DNA of 64,000 bases from Neelides folsomi (Eukaryota; Arthropoda; Collembola; Neelipleona; Neelidae). The DNA lies in NCBI GenBank assembly GCA_034687125.1, contig JAQGBZ010000013.1, positions 248,001-312,000 of the forward strand, given 5' to 3'. The position numbers and the translations under genes are program-made. The notes beneath the pieces are model-generated. The model searched no databases and had not been told where the DNA came from. It worked only from the letters and a program-made list of their open reading frames with translations. Below, in pieces: positions 38,401-54,042 of the stretch (position 1 is the stretch's first letter; each line of letters opens with the position of its first letter).

Positions 38401-41400
38401 GAATTGGACAAGTAAAATGCATTCCATGTATGCAACCGCCCATTATCTCCCTTCTCGCACTCAATCAGGGTTTCCAAATACATGGCTTGTGCTCTCCTCA
38501 TTATGACATCACTAACTACTCTTTTATGGTCGAATAAACATAAGTCTGTCAACTCGTGTAGAAAATTTTACATTTTCCTTCAATACACTTTTATTTTCAT
38601 ATACTTTACTTTCATTTCATATTATGTAACTGTAAGTTTGTTTATTATTATTATTATTATTATTATTATTTTATTATTTATAAATATAAATAATTTATTA
38701 AATTAAGCAAAAATTAACAGTTTTAATACTTAAATGAATATTAATCTGATTTTTTTTATTTGTATCTACAATTCTGGTTTATTTAACTTTTGTTGTTCTC
38801 TTTGAATTTCTCGAATTATGCACTTCCTTTCAAATTAATAATAATCCTTAGCTAATATGAAAACTGTAATGATCATTCGTCCGATAGTGACTATGAGACT
38901 TTAATATGTTTGAACATAGCTGTTAAGTCTTAAGCGAGATATTGGATGCACGGACAATCAACACTTGCATGACATATGTAAATTACTACTATTGCATTTG
39001 AAACATTATCATCGTATTGAATTGCATTGCATTGAATAGTCGAGGTCCTCAACTGCGTGTGACACTGGACCGTTACATGTATACATTTGGTCTGGTTGGG
39101 AATATCTGGGAAACAAAAGTTTTTGTTTCGGTTCTTACTTGCGGCTCTTCGTGCAGGAAGGGCCAGGGCGGCATAGAGAAAATGTATGAATTCGTGGGTT
39201 GATTTTCTATTTCCTATTCCGTATTTTGTCTAATCGTCCACAAGTATTACATATTATTATTAAAAGGGGAGGGGAAATGAGTAAGTGGAGGCGATGAGAA
39301 TAAAACTAGGAAAAAGACTTTGAGAGAACGCTTTATATTACATCATTTGCTATTATTCTCCTTCGGATTCACTCATTCCATCCTCACTCATATTGCATGA
39401 AAGAGAAAAAAAAGTTTTATTAAATAACAAACTTATGTATATTTAAGTAACCCTCATTCTCTCATTAAAAACAAGAGATATAAAAAATATAAAGATATAA
39501 TTTTTTACAGGCTCGGGTATAAAATAAATGCTATATAGGAGGGAACAACTTCGACGGAAGTGGTGAATTAGGCTCAATTTTCCCTTTGTCAACTCGAGTC
39601 CATTAGAAAGACAGCAGAGAGAGAGAGACATTTGCTGGGCTCTGCAATTAATTGTTATTATTTTTGACTCGGTTCTCAAGTGTGGGTCCTATGAATCAAA
39701 GGAACTCACTCATTTGCTTCCTTCATTTCCCTTCCAGAAATAATGGATGGAGATAATTAAGATTACTCTTACGCATACCATATAATTACTCAATGTCATT
39801 CAATTCTGGAGTCATTTTAAAATATTCACACAGCCATGAATTTAATCACTTTTAATCAGAATTATATAACAATAAAATAACAATATTATGTATACCATGT
39901 ATTTTACATCAATTATCTTATAACAATTAAATGTTATTTAAAAAGAAAATAGGTAACTAATTTAACCATTATAATAGATATGTACCATATAGTAGATTGG
40001 CCTAATTTTTTAATTTATTTTTAAACTAATGAAACCTTATTCACAAGTGATAAAGATGCTATATTTGATTAGGTATATCTTTGAAGAATTAATAAATTAA
40101 TGAATTGTCCCAATATATAATGGATTTAACCTTCAACCTTCAAGCCTTCAGCTCTCTTAAACTGATTCTAGAATGCGAGGCTGGAGGAGGTAATAAATGC
40201 TCTGTTCCGACTGAAAACGAGTGAGATAAATTCCAATCGTAGCTCGGCATAATTGAAATATTAAGTATTTTTGGAAGTGAAATTATGTAGAGAATGAGGA
40301 GAGTAAATCAGACTCGACGCCCCGCGTGTCTTTCCTTCCCTTGACACTGAACAAGATTTTTTAAATCCTTGAGAAAAGTAGGGAAACTTAGAAGGATCAT
40401 GGCAATTAATCTTGGCCCTTAGTGCGGCCGGCTTTAATTTCTCACAATGGGTGATCAGATGAGGATATAATATAGATAGGAAAATGTGAGTTTTATAAAT
40501 AAAGCTGATTGAAGTGGTACAGGGCTCTGCCATTAGTCTCATTTTCTCATTTGAATTTTTGTAGATTACAAGGAGAGCCTCTCCTTAAGCATTTAATGCA
40601 GAGAAGCGAGAGCAATCAAGCCTGAACCCATTAATTTACAGAGAGGCGGATAAGAAGAGGAAAATATCCTCCCAGGCTCATTTTTATTCCAAATGGATTT
40701 ATTGGGAGGAAATTAAAACACGAAAGTGTTGCAAATCCCCATATGCATACAAATCTTGAGGGGAGAGAAAAAGCCATTAAACTTCATTTGAGGGCAGTGA
40801 AGTGACAAAAAATGTTGTGGCCCAGCCCAAGAATTATCTTACGAATTAGTTCCCTCTCTTCCCAGATGACCATTGTGTGGAGTAGAAGGTGAATAAATTA
40901 GCATTCCTTTATTGAGTTGTAAGTAAAGTCTATGCTTATATAAGGCATCACAGCCAGGTACGGATAAGGAAATTATGAAAGAAGATTATTTGAGAGACGT
41001 GGAGGAAAAACTTGAGGGCATGGAATTTGTAGTGAATGAAGTGAAGGAGGTGCTTTGCGATTCTCTTCAGATTAATTACTTTGTCGCGGAGCCGAATGGG
41101 TGAGAAAGTGAGTGTCAGGGGGATGTTGAGGGAGTAAATGCGGATTATTATTTATGAGAAGGCTAAATCTGCTCGGGATCCCTTCTGGCATCCCCCAATC
41201 TCCACTTTTTTCATTTTCCCTCTCTCCTCCTTTCGAATTAAGAATTAGGAGCTTAGACCTTCTATTCCTGTTACTTGAGAAGGATGGATTATGCAGAGAA
41301 GCGTCCTCAATGAGAATCTACGGACCTGTCACGTCACACGAGCTCGTTCCTTCTCGTGATAACTGTATTAGGGAGACGGAGGGTGAGGAGGAAAAAAGTG

Positions 41401-44400
41401 ACATTGGTTTGTAATTAAGACCGCCTTTCCCATCATCATCTTCTACATCATCTCCTCCCGAGAATTACGACTCCCCCAAAAAATCCAACTTTGAACCAAT
41501 GATAACGAAATTGAAAAGTTACTACAACACCCGAGATCTCACGGACTTTTTCCATGAAGCATAAAGTAACTCATTTGGAGTTCCCCTCTGCATGTAACAT
41601 ATACCCTATGGTTATGCATGATCTCAGAACTCATTCAACCTTGCGAAGGGTTCGAGAAGAAATTAAGAGTTTTTACAAACTTCTCAGCGAGAGCTTCTAA
41701 AAAGAGCTAATCTGGTTAAAAAGTTGTTAATGAAAATTGTATTTGAGCCGGACTAGGGGTTCATTCCTGCGGATAAGGATAAAATATTGCCCTCAGTCGC
41801 ACATTATTTCATCCTTTAATCAGGACCGCTGTGCCATTTGAATTCGTGAAGCCTCACTCGCTCCGAGGTTTTCTCATTTGCGAAATAAAGGAATGAGAGA
41901 TGAATGTGCCTTGTTTGAGGTCAAATTCGCAAAACCTTCCAGCTCTCCCATTTCCAATCTTCGGAAACTCCATTCCTCATCCTAATCGAACTTAAAGATC
42001 GAACGAGAGCTTCACCATCCATTTGGCAATTTTTAATTAATTAGTAGTTTTTCCACTGTGAGTCAATAAATCTTGAGAGAGCGTTGAGAATGAGCTGCAT
42101 GAGATTAATGCGTGGGAATCTCTATTAGAATCTTCCTGGCTCCAAATCCTCACAGCCACGAGACTCATTGAAGATGCATGATCATGGAAATTGGTAAAGT
42201 TGGCCGTCGTTCTCTTCATCAACAAAAAGAGCGAGTGGTCGAAAATGTCTAATTAATCAAATATTTTTTCTCTCACTTTCCTTGTAAAATTGTAATGAGG
42301 GTTGTTTTGGTGGAAAGAATTAAATTATCTAATATGCCCATCCTTAAAATTATTACAAGGGCCGCATTGATTGACTTTACACACACTTGACCTTAATTTA
42401 ACTTATCTTTTCCTCGGAACGACGCAGTGCCAGTCCAAGAGCCTCATCTCTGAATTAAAATTTGAAATGAGTTACAGATGAGTGAAAAGAGACCATGCTG
42501 ATCCCCATTGATGGAAATGAACTTTGGATGCATAATTTAATCCTTCCAACGTGGCTGAGATCCGCATAACTCTGAATCACGAAATTCACTTCCTATGTCT
42601 CCTCATGAGGAACCATTGAATGAATACGTATTTTTGTAGGAATTCGCAATCAGCATTGTAATTGTATGGAAGGCAACGCCCTTATTGATTCCTCCTCAAT
42701 AGAATCAGACAACAAGTCATAGGCCTCATTATTAAACTTCATTCTCACTCTCTTCTCGTTTTTCCGGAGGAAGAATTGGGAAGTAAGTTATAAAGTATTA
42801 ACGACCTCCTCGCACTCTCACACGTATAATGACCAATTTGCATTCGGTCCCTTCTAACTAACTACAATGCATATATGGCCAATTATGCATGAATAGACAT
42901 ATGAATGTATTGGTTTTGAGCTCGTTTTTCTTCTTCGCGCAATGATAGTTGAAGGCTGTGGACCTGAAACTTATCCTTAAGAATAGAGTAATACTAGACT
43001 ACTTATGCAGACGTTGATAGTTGATGGATTATAAAGAAGGTTGAACTGCTCCTCTTTTACAACATGGTGAGACGCGAGCCTTTGTGTCAGGGTAAACTAT
43101 CTCCTATACGTTTCTCAAGTGTCAGTCAGGATAGGTAGTCAGGAAGCTCGTTTTCCAAAGGAGGCGAAGTGTGTCACTCATGTTTATGCACGTCAATTTG
43201 ACTAATTTCATTCGGGGCGCCGTGGCGCATATAATTCACTCTCTTCACCCACTCTTAATAATATTTAAATTTTAAACAGTCGGCACAATGATATGAATTT
43301 CTCCTTCGCCTCTCAATTCCACAATGCCTCGCCCAATCAATCAGCTGCCTATTCAATTAAAACATAAATAAATTGGGAACCGACGATGAGTATCTCGTGA
43401 AAGAATGAATCATTGAATTGGAACCGTTCGCTGAATGCGAATGAGAAAGCTGATGAATTCTTCACAAACTTATGTTATCAATTAGAATAATAAGCTTCTG
43501 TCACTCTCATCCAAAGCTATTTACCTTTCGATTATCCCGTCGATTCTCTTGTTATTTATGTGCAGTCTCTTGCAACCAACTCATCACGCGAATAAATTTT
43601 AAGCTTAATTTTACACGTTATTATCATTTAAAATAATATTTCCAATCGTTAAGTTGGATGAAGAAATGTTGAATTTCTGATTGGTATCTGAGTTCTAAAA
43701 GATGTACTTTATAAAATTTTTTTATAACATATTATTGATATATGAGGACAACTTGAGAGTCCACACTTTTTATATAGTCAGGGCCAATGACGCGAATTTG
43801 AAAATTTGGAAGAGTAGATTACGAAGTCTCTTTTTAGTCATTTTCTCCACGTCTCCCTGTTTTCGTATTCGGATGGTCTCTCCTCCATCTCCACTTCCCA
43901 CCATCCAAGGAAATAGAGGGGAAGATATGGCTAATAAGTTCCTCATATAACCCTCCCTCACTTCCTCGTACAAGAAGGGTGAGATGAGAGTGACGCATGG
44001 GGAGCCCGGCTTCCACTCCAAGAGTAATTTCTATTACGGCCCAAAATTCCGTTCATTTGAATTCCACCCATAAAAATAGTATTGTGTTCCTTATTTACGG
44101 CTCTCGAGAGCCCAACTCTATCAAATGAAGTAGAGTCCAGGGTGAGGAAGGAAGGAAACTTCCAATTCCAATCATAATTCATCGTCTTCTGCTTCTCTTA
44201 TGTTTACTCCTTCGATTCCTCTTTTTAGTCTTTTCTAAACTAATATAAACTTTGGCCATTTTATTATCTGCCAAATAAAAATGATTCACTTATGCAATGC
44301 GACAAATAACTTATAATTAATTGTCCAATTAATTTTTTTTACTTGATTATCTTTATTTGTAAAATTGAAAATTTTATTCAATTTTTTATCTAAAAGGCGA

Positions 44401-47400
44401 AAAGAATTTTTTTGAATTTTTTGTTCGAATAAAAGCTAGATAATATTAATTATTGTCATACAGCATGTTGAGGGAAATGGGGAATTATTTTATTAATAAA
44501 TAGGGAATGTGTGAAGTCAGAGGAGCCGGATGCGGTTCATGAACATCCTTAAAGGAGTCAAATGGGGAGGAGATGAGAAAAACGACTTATTCGTCAATTA
44601 TCAGCATGTGTTGGTGGGCCGGATAGAAGGCCGAGTTATGGGGAGATTTTATATTGTATCGCTTCTTCTCCTAAATTTCGGAAATTGCTTTTGCTTCATC
44701 ATGTCTCATCCCGGAGGTTCCGAGCCGCGGGTTGTTCCCGTAGTGAGTATGAACGATCATATTTAGTATTAGAGGGAGAAGTGGGAGAAAATCCACTCTT
44801 TCCCTCCCCAGGCTTCCTCTAAAATTAATGGGGAGCTTCTTCCATTCTCCGACATAGGTGAAATAGTGAGGCTCAAGGTGACCGGATATACCCTCTTTAG
44901 GTTGAACTAGGAGAAAATGAGTTCCAGAATTTGACTTCCCATTCTCTCCTTTAATCTTTTCGGACATTTTCCAATAAGTTTACGAATTATGTAGGATAAC
45001 TCTCTCCGACCGCTCAATTTAGGGATGGGAATGAAAGGGAAGAAGGGGAAACCCGTTACCACGCTGTGGAGCTTCCAAACCCATCCAGATTGTTCTTCCG
45101 AGTATTACGAGTCGATTTGCAGTAAAGATTAGGGTCCATCCATAAGATGAAGAGAGCCATTCGGTCGGCTTATCTCTCTGATAGAATTATTCAGATCAGC
45201 CAAAACTTTCTCCGTCTCCCCAGCCCGCCCTTATCGAGCCAATTCTCGGCCATTCTCCACAAATCGCCCCAATCGTACATTCAAATTATAAAGACCCTCC
45301 CCACACAAAATTTATTTGAGTCTTGGAGCTGAAGGCTCATCCTTTTTAAAATGATGATGAGATGGATATGGTGATGGGGATAATCATCATGGCTCCATTC
45401 CCAACATTTATCGGCAAAATCGGAACCTCATTTAAAATCCCCCGATCCAAATGAATGCATAAAAAATGAGGCTGGTCGTCTTTTGATCGGCGAATTAATT
45501 CTCAAGTATTTTACCGATTTCCTTCCTTCTACTTAAAGTATAAAATCTATCTACTTAATGACTCTTCCCTTGGCCCATTCAAGCGATGCAGACAGAACAC
45601 ATTATTTCCTTTTCAAAATAAGATTGTAGGAATAATAATTTGGAACTTGAGAGATCGCCACTGTAAGATCATTTGTGTGGGAACTAATAAAAGGAAGATT
45701 TGAAAAGGTACGAGGCTATTATTATGTGGAGTTTGAGAACCTGAACCAATTGAGACAGCGTGGAGTAAATTTCTTTGTTTTCCTCCTCTGCTTGTTGTCA
45801 CTCCAACTGTGCGTCATCTGCAGCCATCCTTCTAATTGTCTCCACGAATATGAAATGTGGATCCCCAATTTTTCACCAACCTTCTTTTCATTGTATTCCC
45901 ATAATGAGCTTGAGAGCCTTTTACATTCAAACCTCCACAAGAATACTCTTAAAGGTTCTAATGAAAATAATCACTCGTGGCTAAAACCCTACGGTGGGAT
46001 ATAGAGACTCTTGAACTTCCATTCAAACGAGGTGGAATTTCCGCGCACTCAATTTGCAGCGTTTTCCTATTTCCAGCCCCATGCTATGGAACATTGTAGG
46101 ATTTGAGGTATAAAAGCTGATCTCATTTCTTATTTGAAGTGTTAATGCAGAATAAATAGTGGACATGTGTATTAAGGAATGGTTGGATAATGAGGGGCGT
46201 TCTTGGCAGTTTCGCCACTGGTTTATCGCCACCATCTTCTTCTCGCTGTACCTTTGTTTGCCTCTTTTCGTCTCCCTTTACGAGACGAGTTCGTGATGTC
46301 CGTATTGGGAGAAATTACTGTCCGACCCAAAGGGAAGTAAAATAAAATGTAGAATCTTAGGTGCTTCCAACACCTCCCCTCGTCATCCTCAGAACATGAG
46401 ACCTAATTTTCCTCTCCTATTTATCTCTCATCATTATTATAAGCCAGAATTATTTAAGACTAGGTATTTTCCTTTTTATATTCGTCCACCTTGCCCAGTT
46501 TTCTTGTCTTCTTGACTAAGGACGAGGAGAGGAATTTAGTAAATGAAGGAGTGACCATTCGACTCGTCTTCTTTATTTGGCTCAATGGTGAGAAATGGAT
46601 AGGCTCATGAATTCTCTTCATCATCATTCCCGTCACCTCATCGGCCATTCAACTCATTCATTTTTTAAAAAATAATAATAGGCTTTTATCAACATGTAAA
46701 ACCTGGCCCTATGTAATATTTGTTTCTTTCTTTACAATGTAATTTCTCAGGAAAAATATTTAATTTCTAGATGGTCCTTCTCAGGATTAACGAAACAAAG
46801 ATTATTTGCATTGTGTGCTCATACACTTCTGACTCTTTATAAGAGGCATTCTTTAAATTAAATACTCTCTGAGCTTCTAAAAGACACGAGAGGGAAAATG
46901 TGTTTAATGCAAAATTCCAAGCCGTGGCTAGTTTCATTCAATGCTTAAATGGTTTTTAATTCTAATTCGCCACAATTGAAATTTAATGGGGAAGAAGGCG
47001 GAGGAGCTTTTGTATAATTTATTTCTCGCACTCATTGTTAGTTCATTAAACGATGGGCATTTTCCCATGCCTCGGCTCCGAATTAAAAAGAGAACGAGAC
47101 TCTTGGGGAGCTGTGCGGGCTTCGAGGTAGTAATTATTATTTCTCGTTCCTCATCTGGGTATTTGGATAATAACTCATTTCTTCCGAGGTGTCTTGCTGC
47201 TCACGTATTTCCCTCTGCTGCTTTCCTAGGTCGGAGGCCTGGCCAACCACTTGATTCATAAGCCCGTAATTTGAATCGGTAGAGAGGAGAGGAGTGGAGA
47301 AGAAATTGATTATTTATTTTAGACGCCTGAGCTTAAGGAGAAGGAGAATAATAGTTTATCACATTCTGCCCCCGCTACCAAGTAAATGGAACTTCATTCA

Positions 47401-50400
47401 TGGGCTTCTTCTTATCAAGAGTCTCTGGAGTGGAAAGGAACCCCTGCTGACCCACCTGTCCAAATATGAATTTTCGGATACTCCAATCTTCCTTCTCCCA
47501 CTTCATCAATGAGGGCTGAGGGATCTGATTTTATAATTTCATCAATGCTTATTAAAAGGAGGAGCATCTGGACCATAATACGGATATATATGCACAAGGT
47601 GTTTATAATCACAAGCTATGTCATATTCAAAGGAACTGAGGAGGGTTGACATTCGAGAAGGCTCATGCCCGCATTGTGCCTGATCTTCAATTGGATGTGG
47701 ATCACCTTGGCAGCTGGTGGGTCGTGTGCCCTCAGCTTCATTCGGGTCCATAGAAAAGGAAGAGAGAATGTGCCAACTGATAAAAAAGGGTTAGCCGCCG
47801 AACGTGCCCTAATGAATCCTATTTGAGAAAGATTGCACAAGTGGAGACTTTCGGTTGCATTTTCATGCAAATGTGTTGGACATGCTAATGTGGGTTGATT
47901 GTGGGGCGCAGAAAAGGACGGTTTGTCCTTCGCCCAAGTTCAGTCATTCAACTCCTGAGGTACCAACGGAGTAATCTTCGCTCGAATGAATCAAATCCGC
48001 TACTTAGGAGGAACAAACGTTCAAGCTATGGAGATAACTCTCCCCATTGCTCGGCTCGTAAAGGATCTTTTCATATAGGAATTTCCTAATGGTGATTGTT
48101 AGAGCGGCGTATTTAGTCGAAGAGGTTGGCTTAAAAGGGATCCTTGGCTCATTTAAACCCCTGGATCTCAAAACCTCCTCGTCTCCCTTCAGTCCCTGTT
48201 TGAGGGCAAAACAAAGGCGGCTTTCTTCTCTTTACTCACTCTGACTGAGAATGAGAAGGTGGCGAACCATGAAATGAGGAAATGTCGTAAGCATTGTCTT
48301 GCATTTGACAGGTTAATCTGTTACTTTTTTTCAGTTTTTTCCTCTTTCCTCAACTCATAATAGAATCGCCTTTCATTCTACTCTTTGTGGGAATATAATT
48401 TTTGTAATAGCACAAAAGGCCCCCCACTCACCCCGTTCCTCTTCCTTAATTCCCTCTGATCTCATTTTTTGCAACATGCTAATAAAATTTTATCTTTATT
48501 TCAAAGTCTAATTTTAAAATGAGTAAACATTGTAGTAAACACTTTGCAAAACTAACTCTTTTCAATGGGAGAGATTTCCATTTTTAATGGGAAAATGGAA
48601 GCTGCTCATTTTGCGCATTAAGATGTTTAGTGCTGTAAAGGGAGTTACCAGCCAAATTTTACGATGTTTCTCCCATCAGACATAGGCAATGTAGTAGATG
48701 GCAATAAATTGTGAAAAGGGTTAAGGCCTTAGTAAGAAAGTTTGGGCTAGTGTATAGTAAAAAAAACCATATAAGACGAGCCAATATGCAGAAAAGGTAA
48801 GAGCAGTTTGATGAATTCCGATAATGGAATCTTTTTGCCGAGAGTGGGCGGTTCATTTGAGGATCATAATATTGATATTTGTATTATCGAGTCTCGGGAT
48901 CCATATTTATGTTTTATGGTTTGCTTGGAAGACGCAAGTTGATGAGGAGATTTGGGAGGGGAAGTCATAATTTCCTTAGAACCTTTGTAACAACTTTGTC
49001 ATCTCAACTCCCACTTTGCCGCTAGCAGTAGAGTTCCCTATACTTATCTTGTATATCCTCTGTGACATCCCTGCTCTTGTTAATAGACATGTATTAGCGG
49101 TATTATCCTGTTCATGTTAAATTTCCAAATGCACGCCATCCCTCATATCTCATGTCTCTTGTATGACGTAAATAATAATGCTACTGTGTATTATTAGTGG
49201 CTTAATAATTTTAATATCTTGTTTGGAAAAATCCGTCCCTTTGAATTTTTGGACACGATGTTGTTGAAAAACTGCAGGAATGCATTTTGAGTGGTCTAGA
49301 TAATATTTTGGAAAAACATAAATAATATTTTCCTGCATGGAATCACATTCCTTATATGGATAGTGGAAAAGTCATTTCCTTTTCCTTCCATCTCGAGGGG
49401 GAATAAATGAGGATGGTAAAAACGAGGTTGTCAATACAAAGGCGGATTCTGATTCCTGATTAATTCCCTCACCGCTCATGACGTAATCAATTTTGAGGGA
49501 GATAAAAGGGCGGATTTGAGAGGGAGACAAAAGAAGCGTCCCTTGGTGGCCTTCGACTTTGTGGGCGATTATGGGCATTAAATTAATGCAGAGAGATCAT
49601 TAGGAACCGGGGAAGAGCTTTCGACGACAGGGTGTTGTAATGGGGACATTCGTTAGTTTGCCTTTCCTTCACTCCGATTTTCCCGCCCACAATCCTCCCT
49701 GTCCGCCCTCCCGGAATCACAAAATACACCGCAGCCTCCCACATCTATCTTGAGTGTGTGCGTAAATCGTGAAAGTTTTTGTTTTACGCCGAGAAGCTCC
49801 GATGGCCCATTGGAATGCGAGGGTTTGAAGGGGAGCTTGTTTCATTCTCAGAGAGGAAAGAAATAAATGATTCCAGTTGATGGTCACATTGGCATTCTTT
49901 AGTCCATTACTCTCACTTTCAGATATTAATTTACTCATTTAGCAGGTTAGTCCGAGGGAGTGACTCTGGAAGCTGAGACAGTTTGTCACTCGCGAACGCG
50001 CTTTCTCGCTTACACTGCATTCATTTTGTCATATAAGGAGCTAATGAATGAAGATAGGAATTGTATCCTCTCGTCCATCTTCTCCCAGACCCTTTATTTA
50101 TGGGGACACTCGGAGTACATGGCATCTTGTAAAAGCGAGGTTGGGCGGTGATGGTTTCTTAATTACCAACTCACCTGTTTAAATCCTCAGGTTGAAGGAG
50201 CAGATCTGAGTCTTGATTCATGGAGTGGGAGGGATTTGCAATTTGGTTACAGCTAGCTCATACTTATTAAGTATGTAAAGGGCTGCTGGTTCTGTTGGTT
50301 ATTCTGAATCTATCAGCTCTCGGACTCATTTCAGACCCTGAGTGTCAATGAAGATGAATGGGAGAGATTAGTACGTGTTAATGTTTGGACGGGGCTCCGT

Positions 50401-53400
50401 TCTCAAGTCGAAGGAGAATTCCTCTTGATTGATTAAACAAGTTTTCTCACTTACAGAAGAAGAGAATGCGAGGAGTTTTGATCCTTATACGAGCCTCTCC
50501 TTTATTACTTACTCCTTCATTATTAACTATTAACCACTGGGTCGACCATTAACATTAGCATTTAGCAGTGGCTCTGAGTCTTTGATAAATGATACTCGTA
50601 ATTATTATTATTTATTATTCAACTGGTGTTGTTGGGTGAAGAGGGAGGCTGAACGAGGATGACTTTCGGTTCAGGAGGGTCGTTAAACCCTGGAGCATCT
50701 CATCAGCCCCATTCTTCCGAAGGAGATCACCTTCCCTCTTTACCTCTTCTTCGCTAATCTCATTTTTTCAACCCGACGTTCGCTCTCTCAATTACTTCTT
50801 TTTTACCCGGCGCTCCTCTCTGTGAACTCTAATCTGAGACTCAGTTGAGGCCCGGGACCGGAACGGAAATGTCTGTAAAGACGCCAAACCGACTTTATTA
50901 CCCTTGTACATACACGTTGCTGTAGAGAGCTCCACGCTGCTGTGAAAGATCCAACCTGCGGAAGCGTGATTATTCAATAATGGAATAATTTCCAAAGTTT
51001 ATTATGTGAGGAGGAGCACTAATGATAGTAAATCATAATTTAGAAATGAGTTCCTTTTTTAGCCCATCTCGGCTCTCCAATTAGCGCAGGGAGCGACGGT
51101 GGGTTGATGGATTTCCTTTGTGGGAGGACTAAAGAGAATGGCGATGGCGCATGGATTCTCATCAGAATCCTCATTAAGGATCATCATTTCATTATGTTGG
51201 AGTCGTGGTAATGCCCTCGCCTTTTAGTAATTTTAGCCTTCCTCTCCTCAATTGGATTCCTTGGTCTCTTAATTTCCGCGCAAGCTCCCCCTTCCCCACT
51301 TATAGAATTCCCACCGTCCTTCCACCACACACACCGTCCAGTTCCCTTTGTCTTTCATGCGCAACTTCCCAGTGCCTACATATGGGGAAAATTGGCCATT
51401 TGCAAATGAAGTCGGTCGTCTTCCGCTCCCGTTTGGGCCCGGAGTTGAATATGAAATATTAAACTTTTTATTCTATAGTAGACTGCTCAGCTAATAGCCC
51501 CCAATTAAGGAAGTCGAGGAATTAATAATGAATGGAAATGTTTTTGAGTCACTGCATGTTTGGATTTAAAGATGGAAGTTGTGGAGGGGATTATGGGCAT
51601 GCGATGGATGAAGAGAGGGACATTTCCCTCATCGTCTTTGGTGGGGATGGATAATTGTAATACTTTTCTCGCATGTCATGTTCATTACTTCCTAATGTGT
51701 ATTTATTCTTGCCATTTACTTGGGAGATAAGCCACCGCTCATTCTCCCTTCCCTGTACTATTTACTCTTCGAGTTCCACGAAATGAATTCAACTTCCTCC
51801 TCCCTTAATACGTCATTTATTCCCATTCTCCTCATTTCCCAATTATTTTCTCTGTTATTATCCAACAAGGGAATTACGTAGAACGCTCAACAGTCAAACA
51901 GGGATTTATTCTCTATATTTAATTATCTTCACATGGACCAACACATTCATAATAAATGCCCAAGTTTGGGGTCACAATTTAACTAATGTTCTAAATGGAT
52001 ATTTAATAACATGTTGACCTCGTGGTATGGATGGAAATGAAGCATGATATTCCGAGCTGGGTTTACTTAGTCAATTTACATTTGGCACGATTAAATATAT
52101 TAAAATTGTTTGTTCATTATAAAAAAATCCATTTTTTTCATTGGTCTCTAAATTTTTGACGCACATTCGGTTTGGCTTAGAAATCCAATAATAGATCTAT
52201 TGAAGCTGTAATGTTGAAACGTACACATTACCTTTTTATTTTAATGATCCAATGGCGGATTTGAATTTTATCCACTATTGAACTTTGGTTCAATAATATT
52301 TCCCATTGTATAACCATTAAGACCCCAAAATGAATTGAAGGGGTATATGAAGTATCATAGATGAGCTTCATTTTGAGGGATCATCAATCACAAAATGTCT
52401 CATATACAAAGTATAATGTATGAGCCCAACTTATTGTTCGTAGACTTTCATAATGGTATAAAAGTAGGGCTGAAGAGCATGGAGTTTGGATCCATCTCAG
52501 TCCAAACTCGTATGCTCCTCTTCGGTCCACTGAGGGATCGAGTGGGTCCTGAGGAGTCGTTAAGCAAATGTTTACCGAGTGAAGAATGAGAGAAATGCGA
52601 AGTTTCATCCTCCTCCTCAAGGGCTACTGGATTCTAATTCCATCTCCTCGGCTCGCCTCATTTCATAAAAAGCGGAGCCATTATGAATTAAGGGGAATTT
52701 GAAGGGATGTCCTCAAAGAGCATAGGAAAGAACTGAGGCCCGTTTGAGAAAGTCCGAACTATTGAGAGATAAATGGCCGCATTTGCCATTTGTCCTTTTC
52801 CTTTATCTTACTTCTGGTGAGTGTGTGAGGATCGAGGGATTCCGGTATTCTTCATTGTGTCCGTGTGTTGGGGCTCCCCGGTTCACCCCATAATGGATCA
52901 TCTATCTTTATAGAAATCTCCAATGGACTAATGAAAGGTGGGTCGTCGGGGAGGGCGAGGGGAGCATAGCGAAAGCACAAGAGTACCGAAATGAATTGAA
53001 ATAAAAATAAAGGAAATCGTCGGTCGTCCCTTCTCAATATGAGCCTTTCTCCCTCTCCATCATTTACCCAAATGTCAGAATTGTGACAAAGATTCAAAAA
53101 TTCTTGGCTGTGGGACTAATGTGGATGCTAATACTTCCCCAGCGTGGCCTTTTGTCTCATTATGACCCTCTTCTATCTCTCTCCTTATATGATATCCGTA
53201 GGGGCTGAGTCGGGAGACCAAGGGTCTCGTTCTTGAAGAGAAACACGTACAGATATATCATCATTATATGAATGCCCATTTGCCCATACCAGAATAATGA
53301 CTAGGAATTTACGTCCCTACACTCATTCCCATTAACTTGAACATGGCGAAGAGAGTGACAATGGATAGAAAATGAAAATCATTTTTATCCTAAAATTCCC

Positions 53401-54042
53401 TTTTATTCTCCTCGTAATGTCTATTCCCACATTTCTCCTACCTTGACCCGCCGTTCCTCATTCTTTACTCTCGACAGGCACTCGAGCAATCAATATTACA
53501 CAGCTCGGAGTCCTGAGGCGTTAAACGACACTTTTTTCCCTCCTCGTAAGTGATTATGAATTTTTTCTCATTCATTAATAGAAAAAGGGGGGCTTTGATT
53601 TGAGTCATTGAAACTTCCCTTTAGAGGAATTAATTTAATATTTGGGAACCTCTATTTATGTATAGTTGGAAGCTTTTGGAGATTTGAAAGTAGGGGATTC
53701 TGGTTGTTTGTTTAATATAAGCTGAATGGGTGCGAAGGAACCAATCTTGGCCAGGAGTAGCACTGGAGTGATGTAGTGAGGAATAAAGGAGGGAAAAGGT
53801 ATGTAATGAGTCGTGGGGGTTATTAGAGGAATTAGGGGATGAGAGATGGGATTGATGCTTTACGAGTGTCTCTTTCCCACGGTCCGGAGAAGAGGGAGAG
53901 ATTTGTTTTGAGAGTGGGCTGAGGGGGTCTTGGAGCGAAGTAGTGGTCATTCGAAGGCTGTCCGAGGAGGTTGGTGATTGTGGATGTGGATGACACATTA
54001 GTCCCTCGGCTGGCAAACAAACCTGTTCCTAACAATAGGCAG
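35421..54042. other. Downstream non-coding region, no gene seen
   Basis: About 18.6 kb without a recognisable exon. AT-rich blocks lie at about 38560-40140 (with the TTA microsatellite) and 43590-44480; the rest is unique sequence of mixed composition. Many short ORFs occur on both strands, none with recognisable similarity. Confidence 0.5.
38641..38680. repeat. (TTA)n microsatellite
   Basis: About ten TTA units lie in a row, with one interruption near the right end, within an AT-rich block. It is likely to vary in length. Confidence 0.9.

Noticed and set aside
53630-54016. 128-codon ORF on the minus strand beside the candidate last exon
   Set aside because: The product is low-complexity Ser/Pro/His-rich and arises from a purine-rich plus strand. 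No domain was recognised.
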